Source: an uncultured Pseudomonadota bacterium (GTDB lineage: Bacteria; Pseudomonadota; Gammaproteobacteria; Methylococcales; Methylomonadaceae). From it: 24,349 nucleotides of DNA. Positions 15,391-23,126 of this stretch are shown here, piece after piece. Below the pieces are notes generated by a model. It did not search any database. It was given only the letters and a program-made list of their open reading frames with translations, and was not told the origin of the DNA. Within the stretch, counting starts at the first letter, position 1, and each line of letters starts with the position of its first letter. Made by a program: the position numbers and the translations under genes. The stretch covers positions 1-24,349 of the forward strand of contig CAIUWU010000312.1 in NCBI GenBank assembly GCA_903902945.1, given 5' to 3'.

Positions 15391-15885
15391 TTAACAAAAA
15401 GCGCGAATCTGTTGCCAGGATTGCAATTTATCGCTGAAACGCATGGCGGCGTGGGCAGGGCTGGTGGAAGGCAGTCTGATTAACCGGGGTGAATGATTCA
15501 GTAGCGGCAATACCTGACGTCTAAAATTCTGCTCGGCAGTGCCGCCATTAAAAAACACCACCTTAATCTGCGGATGCTGGCTGAAGAAATCGGCAAAGTC
15601 ATTGATCACCACGCTTGCCGTTTCAATATCGGCATCGAGACTACTGCGGCGGCGGCAGGAGTGCAGTACATCCCAGAGCGCAATGCCGTGCGCTTTAAGC
15701 ATTTGTGTACGCTGCCTATAGTCCCAGTCGGTTTCGCCATTAAACAGACTCAGCATGATGGGCCAGAACTGGTTGCGCGGATGCGCGTAATACTGTCCGG
15801 CTTGCAGCGAGGCTTTGCCGGGAATGCTGCCTAAAATTAGGCAGCGGGCATCGGGTTCGGCGATGGGGGCAAAGCTGTGAATCAC
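15391..15885 (-). CDS. DNA-deoxyinosine glycosylase (uracil-DNA glycosylase superfamily)
   Basis: 164-residue base-excision repair enzyme of the hypoxanthine/deoxyinosine glycosylase branch (family 6) of the uracil-DNA glycosylase superfamily, which removes hypoxanthine produced by adenine deamination. Motif 1 is CLILGSIPGKASL (residues about 15-27); next comes YYAHPRNQFWPIM (residues 32-44), whose N38 matches the asparagine important for activity in this branch; then VVFFNGGTAEQNF, and motif 2 is LPSTSPAHA (138-146). Translation starts at GTG 15885, which overlaps the tgt stop as GTGA, so the enzyme is translationally coupled to Tgt. The link between tRNA modification and DNA repair may be only operonic convenience. 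Confidence 0.88.
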   Translation of the reverse strand: MIHSFAPIAEPDARCLILGSIPGKASLQAGQYYAHPRNQFWPIMLSLFNGETDWDYRQRTQMLKAHGIALWDVLHSCRRRSSLDADIETASVVINDFADFFSQHPQIKVVFFNGGTAEQNFRRQVLPLLNHSPRLIRLPSTSPAHAAMRFSDKLQSWQQIRAFC

Positions 15886-16994
15886 AGCGCCGGTTTGCTC
15901 ATGCCGCGCAGAGCGTAGAATTCGCTGACAAAGCTTTCCAGTTGCTGGTTGGCAATCGCGTCACGCAGACCTTGCATCAGTTCCAGATAGTAATGCAGGT
16001 TGTGAATGCTGTTGAGGCGGGCGCCCAGCATTTCCTTGCATTTATCCAGATGTTTCAGATAAGCCCGCGAGTAGTTGCGGCAGGTATAACACTGACATTG
16101 TTCGTCCAGTGGTTTGGTATCGAACTGGTATTGCTGATTGCGGATTTTGATGACCCCAAAACGGGTAAACAGATGGCCATTACGGGCGTTGCGGGTCGGC
16201 ATTACGCAATCAAACATATCGATGCCGCGTCGCACGGCTTCTACCAGATCTTCCGGTGTACCCACGCCCATCAGATAGCGCGGTTTATCGATGGGCATGT
16301 GCGGCTGGATCGCATCCAGTGTCGCCATCATTTCATGTTTCGGTTCTCCGACCGACAGGCCGCCGATGGCGTAGCCGTCAAAACCGATTTGGGTCAAGCC
16401 GTTGATCGATTCCAGTCTTAAATCCGGGTACATCCCGCCCTGAACGATACCGAACAGTGCCGAAGGATTGCCTTGATGAGCGCGTTTGCTGCGTTCCGCC
16501 CAGCGCAGCGACAGGCGCATCGAGTCGGCGGCTTCTCGGTAAGTGGCCGGATAGGGGGTGCATTCGTCGAAGATCATCACAATGTCAGAACCCAGATCGC
16601 GTTGCACCTGCATCGATTCTTCCGGGCCCATGAAAATCTTGCTGCCGTTGACCGGTGATTTGAAGGTGACTCCGGCTTCGCTGATTTTGCGTAAGGCGCC
16701 GAGACTGAAAACCTGAAAGCCGCCGGAGTCGGTCAGAATCGGTTTTTCCCAGCGCATGAAATCGTGCAGGTCGCCGTGGGCTTTGACCACCTCCATGCCG
16801 GGGCGCAGCATTAAATGAAAGGTATTGCCGAGAATGATCTGGGCGCCAAGCTCGTCGAGATCGCCGGGTGTCAGGCCTTTGACGGTGCCGTAAGTGCCGA
16901 CGGGCATAAAAATCGGCGTTTCGATCACGCCCCGGGCAAATTTGAGCTGGCCGCGACGGGCATTGCCGTCGGTGGTTTTTAGTGTGAATTCCAT
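15882..16994 (-). CDS. tgt: Queuine/preQ1 tRNA-guanine transglycosylase
   Basis: 370-residue TIM-barrel enzyme that replaces guanine 34 with preQ1 in the wobble position of GUN-anticodon tRNAs, a step in queuosine synthesis. Visible residues: D89 in LTDSGGFQVFSL (general base), D143 in IFDECTPYPA, and the nucleophile D262 in MFDCVMPTRNARNG, equivalent to E. coli D264. The zinc ligands C300, C302, C305 and H331 are all there (CQCYTC). The usual neighbours queA, yajC and secDF are absent. The start MEFTLKTTDGNARRG is fixed by family conservation, yet it has no Shine-Dalgarno sequence and lies 14 bases after an intrinsic terminator. Confidence 0.97.
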   Translation of the reverse strand: MEFTLKTTDGNARRGQLKFARGVIETPIFMPVGTYGTVKGLTPGDLDELGAQIILGNTFHLMLRPGMEVVKAHGDLHDFMRWEKPILTDSGGFQVFSLGALRKISEAGVTFKSPVNGSKIFMGPEESMQVQRDLGSDIVMIFDECTPYPATYREAADSMRLSLRWAERSKRAHQGNPSALFGIVQGGMYPDLRLESINGLTQIGFDGYAIGGLSVGEPKHEMMATLDAIQPHMPIDKPRYLMGVGTPEDLVEAVRRGIDMFDCVMPTRNARNGHLFTRFGVIKIRNQQYQFDTKPLDEQCQCYTCRNYSRAYLKHLDKCKEMLGARLNSIHNLHYYLELMQGLRDAIANQQLESFVSEFYALRGMSKPAL

Positions 16995-17008
16995 GAGTGG
17001 GCAGACAT

Positions 17009-17033
17009 AAAAAAGGCCGGGAGTTCCGGCCTT
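17009..17033 (-). terminator. Strong intrinsic terminator after the ParA-like gene
   Basis: On the minus strand AAGGCCGG (17033-17026), a 5-base loop and CCGGCCTT (17020-17013) form a perfect 8-bp GC-rich stem, followed by a T-run (six Ts counting the two that end the stem). It lies 15 bases after the parA-like stop and 14 bases before the tgt ATG. Confidence 0.88.
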
Positions 17034-17048
17034 GGGAGTGGAAGCCGG

Positions 17049-17825
17049 TTAACCGTTTATTTCGTTGTGTAAGGCAATGTATTCTTCGGTCAGTTTGTGG
17101 TTGGGCGCATAGTAAATCAGCGGTTGCGCATCGCTATGTGATTCTCTGACTTTGACCGAAGTCGAAATTTTGGTTTCCAGTACCGGCAAACCTTCGTTGA
17201 CTAATTCTTCGACCAGTTGTCTGGGCAGATTAGCCTGTTTTTGATATTGGTTGACGACAATGCCTTCGACGGTCAGCTTTTCGTTGTGATCGGCCTTTAC
17301 TTCGCTGATCGAGCGTAACAGTGTGTAGAGGGCTTCGCGGGCAAAGGTGTCGCAGTCGAATGGAATCAGACAGCGTTCGGCGGCAATCAGTGCCGACTGG
17401 CTGTAAAAGTTCAGTACCGGCGGGGTGTCGATATAGATGCGGTCAAAACCTTCCAGCTTGTCGAGTGCCTCACGCAGTTTGAAGATTTTGTAGCGTGACT
17501 CCAGGCGGCTTTGCAAGGATTCCAATTCCGGGTGGGAGGCAATTACGAACAGATTCGGGAACGGAGTTTCCTGAACGATGCCGGCCAGACCATTGTCTTT
17601 GCTGTTACCAAACAGCGCAATCCCGAGATTGTCTTTAAAGAAGTGGGCGATGGTCTTGTCGGCATCGGCGACTTTTTTACCCAGCAGGTACTGAGTTGAG
17701 TTGCCTTGTACGTCAAGATCGATTACCAGGGTTTTTTTGCCTTCAACGGCGCTGATGGCTGCCAAATTACAGGTGATGGTCGATTTGCCGACCCCGCCTT
17801 TCTGATTAAATATCACCCTGCGCAT
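17049..17825 (-). CDS. Orphan ParA/MinD-family ATPase
   Basis: 258-residue deviant Walker A ATPase. The signature KGGVGKST spans residues 9-16 with the characteristic first lysine K9, Walker A' is TLVIDLDVQGNST, and a Walker B-like IYIDTPP follows. Such ATPases form DNA- or membrane-bound gradients that position chromosomes, plasmids or large protein assemblies. No ParB, parS-like array, chemotaxis or carboxysome gene is adjacent, and the N-terminus lacks the helix-turn-helix extension of large plasmid ParA proteins, so its cargo is unknown. It has its own promoter (17860-17887), a GAGGG ribosome site and a strong terminator, so it appears to be a single-gene unit. Confidence 0.85.
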   Translation of the reverse strand: MRRVIFNQKGGVGKSTITCNLAAISAVEGKKTLVIDLDVQGNSTQYLLGKKVADADKTIAHFFKDNLGIALFGNSKDNGLAGIVQETPFPNLFVIASHPELESLQSRLESRYKIFKLREALDKLEGFDRIYIDTPPVLNFYSQSALIAAERCLIPFDCDTFAREALYTLLRSISEVKADHNEKLTVEGIVVNQYQKQANLPRQLVEELVNEGLPVLETKISTSVKVRESHSDAQPLIYYAPNHKLTEEYIALHNEING

Positions 17826-17859
17826 GCTTGCCCTCGAAGCTTAAAAAATAAAAAACCGC

Positions 17860-17887
17860 ATTATAAAGGTAACGTCTTGAATATCAA
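17860..17887 (-). promoter_or_regulatory. Sigma70-type promoter of the parA-like gene
   Basis: On the minus strand TTGATA (17887-17882), a 16-base spacer and a consensus TATAAT (17865-17860). The -35 overlaps the stop codon of the upstream zinc-ribbon gene. The leader is about 28 bases and T-rich, with GAGGG just before the ATG. Confidence 0.65.
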
Positions 17888-18372
17888 CAGCGTTTGAAGC
17901 TGCTACCCTGGCAGTGAGGGCAGTTTGGAATCAGGCTGGTAGATTTGAAAGCAATATGTTTTTGACATTGGTTGCAGCTGAAAGTGCCGGGGCCGGCAAC
18001 TTCACCACTATGATAAGGGTGATGTTGTTTGGCTTCGATGGCTAGCTCGGCCAGTTTGATCCGGGTTTTGTCGGCGATGCCAAGGAAAGCATCCAGGGCA
18101 AAATTCTCGATCAGGGCAATATCAAATTTCAACCATTCGGTCAGCGAGTTGTTTTCTTCTGCTAATGATGGGTGGTGTGCCACATGCTCGACATCGCGCA
18201 TCAGATAATCGGCGATGGTGTTGATTTCTTCCTGGGTATAAACACCCATTTCATGGGTCTTGCGTTTTGCAATTTCCAGAGCATCGGCAACATTGTGCAA
18301 AGTGTCGTCCATTGCTTCATAAAGAAATGCCATTAAAACATCATAGGCATCAGGTAATTTGCTATTGCTCAT
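17884..18372 (-). CDS. YbeL-like zinc-ribbon protein (DUF1451)
   Basis: 162-residue cytosolic protein. The first 120 residues are helical and acidic (YDVLMAFLYEAMDDTLHNVADAL...). The C-terminus is a zinc ribbon with two C-x-x-C pairs, FSCNQCQKH and PNCPHCQGSSF. This is the DUF1451 arrangement of E. coli YbeL, and as in E. coli the gene lies next to and divergent from leuS, which strengthens the family assignment. The function of YbeL is not known to me; the zinc ribbon suggests a nucleic acid or protein contact. The start at 18372 has a GGAG ribosome site 8 bases upstream. Confidence 0.85.
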   Translation of the reverse strand: MSNSKLPDAYDVLMAFLYEAMDDTLHNVADALEIAKRKTHEMGVYTQEEINTIADYLMRDVEHVAHHPSLAEENNSLTEWLKFDIALIENFALDAFLGIADKTRIKLAELAIEAKQHHPYHSGEVAGPGTFSCNQCQKHIAFKSTSLIPNCPHCQGSSFKRC

Positions 18373-18395
18373 GGGTTCTCCGTATTAATTCAGGC

Positions 18396-18424
18396 TTTAG
18401 ATTTAGACGCCTGTAAGGTATTCT
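18396..18424 (+). promoter_or_regulatory. Likely leuS promoter
   Basis: TTTAGA (18396-18401), a 17-base spacer and TATTCT (18419-18424) form a moderate sigma70-type promoter. The predicted start near 18431 leaves a leader of about 25 bases before the leuS ATG. Confidence 0.45.
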
Positions 18425-18454
18425 AGCGCCTTTTTACGATAAAAGACGAGTAGG

Positions 18455-21160
18455 ATGGAAGAACAGTACAAACCGCAGGCGATCGAACAAAAAGTTCAAG
18501 CCGATTGGGAAGCCACTGGCGTATTTAAAGCTCTGGAAAATACCGATAAGCCAAAATATTACTGTCTGTCGATGTTTCCTTACCCCAGTGGCAAGCTGCA
18601 TATGGGGCATGTCCGTAACTACACGATTGGCGATGTAATCAGCCGTTTTCAGCGTATGCAAGGCAAACACGTTCTGCAGCCTATGGGTTGGGACGCTTTT
18701 GGTTTGCCGGCTGAGAACGCGGCTATGCAAAACGGTGTACATCCTGCGGACTGGACTTACTCCAACATCGATTACATGCGCGACCAGCTGAAACGTCTGG
18801 GCTTTGGCTACGACTGGAGCCGTGAGCTGGCGACCTGCGATCCGTCTTATTATCGCTGGGAGCAATGGTTTTTTCTGCGTCTGTTGGAAAAAGGTCTGGT
18901 TTACAAGAAGACCGCCCCGGTTAACTGGTGTCCGCATGACCAGACCGTTTTGGCCAATGAGCAGGTGATCGACGGTTGCTGCTGGCGTTGTGATACGCAG
19001 GTCGAGAAAAAAGAAATTTCGCAATGGTTCCTGAAAATCACTGCTTATGCCGATGAGTTATTAAAAGACCTCGACAAACTGCCTGGCTGGCCGGAGCAGG
19101 TGCGTACCATGCAGGCCAACTGGATTGGTCGCTCGGAAGGGGTAGAAATGGATTTCGCGGTCGAAGGCTTTGCTGCACCGATCCGTATTTACACCACCCG
19201 CCCTGATACCGTGATGGGCGTGACTTATGTCGCGGTTGCCGCAGAGCATCCTCTGGCCTTGAAAGCGGCGGAAACCAATCCTGACATCGCCGCGTTTCTG
19301 GAATCCTGCAAGCTGATGGAAACGTCGGAAGCGGCCATGGAAACCATGGAAAAACGCGGCATCAATTCCGGTTACAGCGCAACCCATCCTTTGACCGGCG
19401 AACAAGTGCCGGTATGGATTGCCAACTTCGTCTTGATGAACTATGGCACGGGTGCGGTGATGTCGGTACCGGCCCATGATCAGCGCGATTACGAATTCGC
19501 AAAAAAATATGGCATTGCCATTAAAGAAGTGATCGCGGCTACAGACGGTAGTGATGACAGCGTGGCTGAAAAAGCTTTCACCGATAAAGGGCTGCTGAAG
19601 AACTCTGCGCCGTTTGATGGTCTGAACTTTTCCCAGGCTTTTGACGCCATCGCCAAGACTTTGTCTGAGCAAGGCAAAGGCGAGCGTAAAACCAATTTCC
19701 GTTTGCGTGACTGGGGTGTCTCGCGTCAGCGTTACTGGGGCGCACCGATTCCGGTGATTTACTGTCAGGATTGCGGTACGGTGCCGGTGCCTGATGAGCA
19801 ATTGCCGGTCACACTGCCGCGCGATGTGGTGCTGGATGGTTCGCAGTCGCCACTGGCGGCGCATCCGACCTTTCCGCATACCAACTGTCCAAAATGCGGG
19901 CAGGCGGCTCGACGTGAAACCGATACCTTTGATACCTTCATGGAGTCATCTTGGTATTTCGCCCGTTATGCTAGCAGCGATGCCAGTGATGCGATGCTGG
20001 ATCAGCGCGCCAAGTACTGGTTGCCGGTCGATCATTACATTGGCGGCATCGAACATGCGATTCTGCATTTGCTGTACGCGCGTTTTTATACCAAGTTGCT
20101 GCGCGATGAAGGTCTGGTCGTTTGTGACGAGCCGTTCAAGAATCTGCTGACGCAGGGTATGGTGGTGGCCGAAACCTTTTATCAGGTTGAGGACAACGGT
20201 CATAAGCGTTATTTCAATCTGACCCAGATCGAGGTTGAGCGTGACAGCAAAGGCAAAATCATTGCCGGTAAATTGCTGAGCGATGGCTCGCCGGTTACTG
20301 TGGGCGCGATCGAGAAAATGTCCAAATCCAAAAATAATGGTGTTGATCCGCAGTTGCTGATCGAGCAGTACGGTGCCGATACCGTGCGTTTGTACACCAT
20401 GTTTACCTCGCCGCCGGATCAGTCGCTGGAATGGAATGATGCCGGAGTCGAAGGCGCATCTAGATTTCTCAAGCGGCTGTGGCGTCAGGTGTACTTGCAT
20501 GTTGAGCAGGGGCTGCCTGAGCAAACCATAGACACTGCAACGCTGACCGATGCTCAGAAAGCTCTGCGACGCCAGTTGCATCAGGCTTTACAGAAAGTTA
20601 CCGATGACATGGGGCGTCGTCATACCTTTAATACAGCGATTGCTGCAAACATGGAATTGCTTAATTCAGTTTCGAAATTAACGGAAGAAATTCTAGTAAT
20701 TAAAAGAGCTTTGTCGGAGGGGGTGTCATCTGATTTTGATCCTGATGGGATTAGAGATCCTGTGGAAGGCGTGAACAGAGAGCTAATGGAAATTTGGCTA
20801 ACTCAAATGGCACCGTTGGCACCGTTACGTCAGGAAATACTAGAAAACATTGTTCTGATGCTGGCACCTATCATTCCGCATGTCGCCCAGCAGTTATGGC
20901 AGGATCTGGGGCATGAGACCGACATCGTTACTGCCAGCTGGCCTATCGTTGATGAAAGCGCATTACAGCAAGACGCGATTGAGATGGTGGTGCAGGTCAA
21001 TGGCAAGTTGCGCGGCAAATTCTCGGTGGCAGCGACTGCCAGTAAAGAGCAGATTGAAGCGCTGGTGCTGGCGGATGATAACGTCCAGCGTTACATCGAA
21101 GGCAAGCCGATTAAGAAACTGATCGTAGTGCCGCAGAAGCTGGTCAGTATTGTTGTCTAA
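18455..21160 (+). CDS. leuS: Leucyl-tRNA synthetase with an extra C-terminal-region insertion
   Basis: 901-residue class I aminoacyl-tRNA synthetase that charges tRNA-Leu. The HIGH motif is HMGH at 49-52 in PYPSGKLHMGHVRNY, and the KMSKS motif is at 621-625. Between them are the CP1 editing domain (TTRPDTVMGVTYVAVAAEHP, and the AHDQRDYEFAKKYG block) and the zinc-binding type cysteines near YCQDCGTVPVP and NCPKCGQ. The anticodon-binding and C-terminal domains follow. E. coli LeuRS has 860 residues; the surplus of about 40 falls mainly at residues 743-787, in the helical anticodon-binding domain, where the DNA is AT-rich and uses AGA and CTA codons unlike the rest. The reading frame is intact. 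It heads the leuS-lptE-holA operon. Confidence 0.97.
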   Translation: MEEQYKPQAIEQKVQADWEATGVFKALENTDKPKYYCLSMFPYPSGKLHMGHVRNYTIGDVISRFQRMQGKHVLQPMGWDAFGLPAENAAMQNGVHPADWTYSNIDYMRDQLKRLGFGYDWSRELATCDPSYYRWEQWFFLRLLEKGLVYKKTAPVNWCPHDQTVLANEQVIDGCCWRCDTQVEKKEISQWFLKITAYADELLKDLDKLPGWPEQVRTMQANWIGRSEGVEMDFAVEGFAAPIRIYTTRPDTVMGVTYVAVAAEHPLALKAAETNPDIAAFLESCKLMETSEAAMETMEKRGINSGYSATHPLTGEQVPVWIANFVLMNYGTGAVMSVPAHDQRDYEFAKKYGIAIKEVIAATDGSDDSVAEKAFTDKGLLKNSAPFDGLNFSQAFDAIAKTLSEQGKGERKTNFRLRDWGVSRQRYWGAPIPVIYCQDCGTVPVPDEQLPVTLPRDVVLDGSQSPLAAHPTFPHTNCPKCGQAARRETDTFDTFMESSWYFARYASSDASDAMLDQRAKYWLPVDHYIGGIEHAILHLLYARFYTKLLRDEGLVVCDEPFKNLLTQGMVVAETFYQVEDNGHKRYFNLTQIEVERDSKGKIIAGKLLSDGSPVTVGAIEKMSKSKNNGVDPQLLIEQYGADTVRLYTMFTSPPDQSLEWNDAGVEGASRFLKRLWRQVYLHVEQGLPEQTIDTATLTDAQKALRRQLHQALQKVTDDMGRRHTFNTAIAANMELLNSVSKLTEEILVIKRALSEGVSSDFDPDGIRDPVEGVNRELMEIWLTQMAPLAPLRQEILENIVLMLAPIIPHVAQQLWQDLGHETDIVTASWPIVDESALQQDAIEMVVQVNGKLRGKFSVAATASKEQIEALVLADDNVQRYIEGKPIKKLIVVPQKLVSIVV
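20681..20815 (+). other. AT-rich in-frame insertion within leuS
   Basis: Compared from memory with E. coli and Pseudomonas LeuRS, about 45 residues (743-787, LTEEILVIKRALSEG... to ...EIWLTQMAP) interrupt the conserved run between the MELLN and PLRQEILEN segments. My hand count for 20661-20810 is 59 G+C of 150 (39%), against 35 of 60 (58%) for 20881-20940. Three AGA arginine codons and three CTA leucine codons occur here. A tandem GGCACCGTT repeat at 20809-20826 marks the right edge. The exact borders need an alignment. Confidence 0.6.
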
Positions 21161-21173
21161 TCCGGGGCAGAGT

Positions 21174-21668
21174 ATGAATAAACTGGGTATCTATGGCTTG
21201 ATGCTGCTGATGTTGAGTGGCTGTGGCTACCATTTGCGTGGTTCGATCGATATGCCTGAAGAGCTGAAAAACATGTATGTGTTTAATGCCAGCTCGCCGT
21301 TTCAGACTGAATTGAATGCCGTATTGAAATCCTCGAAAGCTAAACTGGCAACATCACCCAATGATGCCGGGCTGGTGGTGAAAATCTTGCGCGAAGACAT
21401 TACCACCCGCGTGCTGTCGATTGGTTCAGCCGGTAAGTCGAGCGAATCCGAGCTGAATTACGTCATCCGCTTTCAATTTTTCGATAATAAAGAAAACGAG
21501 CTGATGGACGAGCAGACTATCGAAATTGCCCGTGAATATTTCAATGATCAGAGTGCGGTTCTGGCGAAAACCAACGAAGAGCAAATCATCCGTAAGGAAA
21601 TTTATAAGCAGGCAGTACGGATGATGATGGTTCGTGCTAGAGCGGCAATCGATAAAATCCAGAAGTAA
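21174..21668 (+). CDS. lptE: LPS-assembly lipoprotein LptE
   Basis: 164-residue outer-membrane lipoprotein that plugs and supports LptD in inserting lipopolysaccharide. The ATG at 21174 gives a clean lipoprotein signal, MNKLGIYGLMLLMLSGC, with lipid-modified C17 followed by GYHLRG, the family hallmark. A TTG at 21150 would extend the frame but would spoil the signal peptide and overlap leuS. The mature part has the LptE pattern: MYVFNASSPFQTELNAVL, VVKILREDITTRVLSI, SELNYVIRFQF and REYFNDQSAVLAKTNEE. It begins 13 bases after leuS and ends 2 bases before holA, the same order as in E. coli. Confidence 0.93.
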   Translation: MNKLGIYGLMLLMLSGCGYHLRGSIDMPEELKNMYVFNASSPFQTELNAVLKSSKAKLATSPNDAGLVVKILREDITTRVLSIGSAGKSSESELNYVIRFQFFDNKENELMDEQTIEIAREYFNDQSAVLAKTNEEQIIRKEIYKQAVRMMMVRARAAIDKIQK

Positions 21669-21670
21669 CC

Positions 21671-22687
21671 ATGCGGCTCAAGGCAGATCAGCTAAAAGCA
21701 GCTTTGAAAAATAAGCTGTTGCCGGTTTATCTGCTCAGCGGTGATGAGCCTTTGCAATTGGCTGAGGCCGCTGATGAAATCAGGCGCGCTGCCCGGCAGG
21801 CCGGTTATATTCGTGAAGTGCTGTCAATTGAGACTGGATCTGAATGGCCGCAATTACGGCAGCAGAGCGAATCCTTATCGATTTTTGCCGATAAAACCCT
21901 GCTTGATGTCAGGCTGGCGGCCGGTAAAGTGGGGGTTGAAGGCAGTAAGGCCTTGATCGGTTATTGTCAGCAATTGCCTGGCGACACGCTGTTACTGATT
22001 AGCAGCGATAAACTGGACAGTAGCGCCCAAAAGTCGCAATGGTTCCAGGCCATTGATAAATGCGGGGCGGTTGTGCAGGTCTGGCCGTTGCAGGGTGCTG
22101 AGCTGATCGACTGGTTGCAGCGCCGGGCTGCCGGTAAAGGGATGAAACTCGATGGCGAGGCGGTCAAGATTCTGGCCGGACGGGTTGAAGGTAATTTGCT
22201 GGCCGCTGCTCAGGAAATCGAAAAACTCTATATTCTGCATGGGGCAACCACCATCCACCGCAATAGCGTGGATGAACTGGTCGCTGATAATGCCCGTTTT
22301 GATGTGTTCAAATTAACCGATGCCCTGCTGCAGGGTAAGTTAAACCGAGCCGTGAAAATCCTTCACGGATTGCAGGCCGAAGACGTGGCCGCACCGGTTA
22401 TTCTGTGGGCGCTAAGCCGTGAAATCCGTTTGTTGATGGCAATTCAGCAGGTAGGCCATCAACCGGCAATTTATAAAAAATATCAGTCCTTTGACCGGCG
22501 CAAGCCTTTGATTGACGAAGCTTTGTCGCGGCTGCGGCCTGCGGATTTACAGCGTCTGCTAAGGCTGTGCACGGATATCGACCAGCAGATCAAAGGTGAG
22601 CGCGCCGGTGATTGCTGGGAAACGATTTTCAGTCTGTGCTGTTCGTTTACCAATCCGGCTTTGCAACCCCGTCCAGTTTGCCCATAA
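21671..22687 (+). CDS. holA: DNA polymerase III delta subunit
   Basis: 338-residue clamp-loader subunit that opens the beta sliding clamp during replication. Family features are the N-terminal LKNKLLPVYLLSGDEPLQLAEAADEIR, FADKTLLDVRL with the following G-rich loop, DTLLLISSDKLDSSAQKSQWF, the lid-like RVEGNLLAAAQEIEKL segment and the C-terminal helical domain (FKLTDALLQGKLNRAVKIL, ILWALSREIRLLMAI). Length is close to E. coli HolA (343). It lies 2 bases after lptE, and no nadD follows, unlike in E. coli. Confidence 0.95.
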   Translation: MRLKADQLKAALKNKLLPVYLLSGDEPLQLAEAADEIRRAARQAGYIREVLSIETGSEWPQLRQQSESLSIFADKTLLDVRLAAGKVGVEGSKALIGYCQQLPGDTLLLISSDKLDSSAQKSQWFQAIDKCGAVVQVWPLQGAELIDWLQRRAAGKGMKLDGEAVKILAGRVEGNLLAAAQEIEKLYILHGATTIHRNSVDELVADNARFDVFKLTDALLQGKLNRAVKILHGLQAEDVAAPVILWALSREIRLLMAIQQVGHQPAIYKKYQSFDRRKPLIDEALSRLRPADLQRLLRLCTDIDQQIKGERAGDCWETIFSLCCSFTNPALQPRPVCP

Positions 22688-22716
22688 ACATCAGCCTCCC
22701 CCATTTCTGTAGAAGC

Positions 22717-22746
22717 CTTACATAGCGAGGGTAAAGTTGATAAAAT
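22717..22746 (+). promoter_or_regulatory. Likely grxD promoter
   Basis: CTTACA (22717-22722), an 18-base spacer and TAAAAT (22741-22746) make a plausible sigma70-type promoter. The predicted leader is about 30 bases; the AGGGA ribosome site is rather far (about 14 bases) from the ATG. Confidence 0.45.
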
Positions 22747-22781
22747 TGCTTGGTTATTTGTTCTGTAGGGATTATTAAGTT

Positions 22782-23099
22782 ATGAGTATTATTGAAACCA
22801 TCGAAAACCAGCTCGCCAGTCATGCGGTGGTGCTGTATATGAAAGGTACCCCCGATTTCCCGCAATGCGGTTTTTCCAATAAAGCTGTTCAGGTGTTAAA
22901 TGCCTGTGGCGCCGACTTTTTTGCGGTCAACATTCTGGAAGATATGGAGTTGCGTGAAGCATTAAAACAGTATTCCAACTGGCCCACCTATCCGCAGTTG
23001 TATATCAAAGGTGAGCTGATTGGCGGCTGTGACATCATGATTGATGCGTTCAACAAAGGTGATTTGCAGAAGCAGATTCAAGCCGCTCAAAGTCTTTAA
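22782..23099 (+). CDS. grxD: Monothiol glutaredoxin (Grx4, CGFS type)
   Basis: 105-residue glutaredoxin-fold protein that binds and transfers [2Fe-2S] clusters as a dimer or with BolA. The active site is CGFS with C29 (PDFPQCGFSNKAV). The glutathione-binding elements are also visible: K21, the WPTYPQLYIKGELIGGCD segment with its cis-proline, and the GGCD loop. Length and sequence match E. coli GrxD (115) closely. It is monocistronic, convergent with rnt, and the BolA partner is encoded at 9060-9335. Confidence 0.95.
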   Translation: MSIIETIENQLASHAVVLYMKGTPDFPQCGFSNKAVQVLNACGADFFAVNILEDMELREALKQYSNWPTYPQLYIKGELIGGCDIMIDAFNKGDLQKQIQAAQSL

Positions 23100-23126
23100 G
23101 CGAATGGTGGACGGTCTCAAAGCGTT

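Noticed and set aside
19061..19879. A 272-codon open frame on the minus strand inside leuS, plus similar antisense frames at 18434-19024 and 19946-20581.
   Set aside because: They lie wholly or largely opposite conserved LeuRS sequence, are rich in His/Arg/Gln as antisense frames of GC-balanced genes usually are, and resemble no family I know.
20809..20826. Tandem GGCACCGTT as a target-site duplication of a mobile element.
   Set aside because: The copies are adjacent rather than flanking the AT-rich segment, and there are no terminal inverted repeats, so it is only noted as a local duplication.
21150..21173. TTG start for LptE giving 172 residues.
   Set aside because: It would place eight polar residues before a complete lipoprotein signal and overlap leuS; the ATG at 21174 gives a textbook lipobox.
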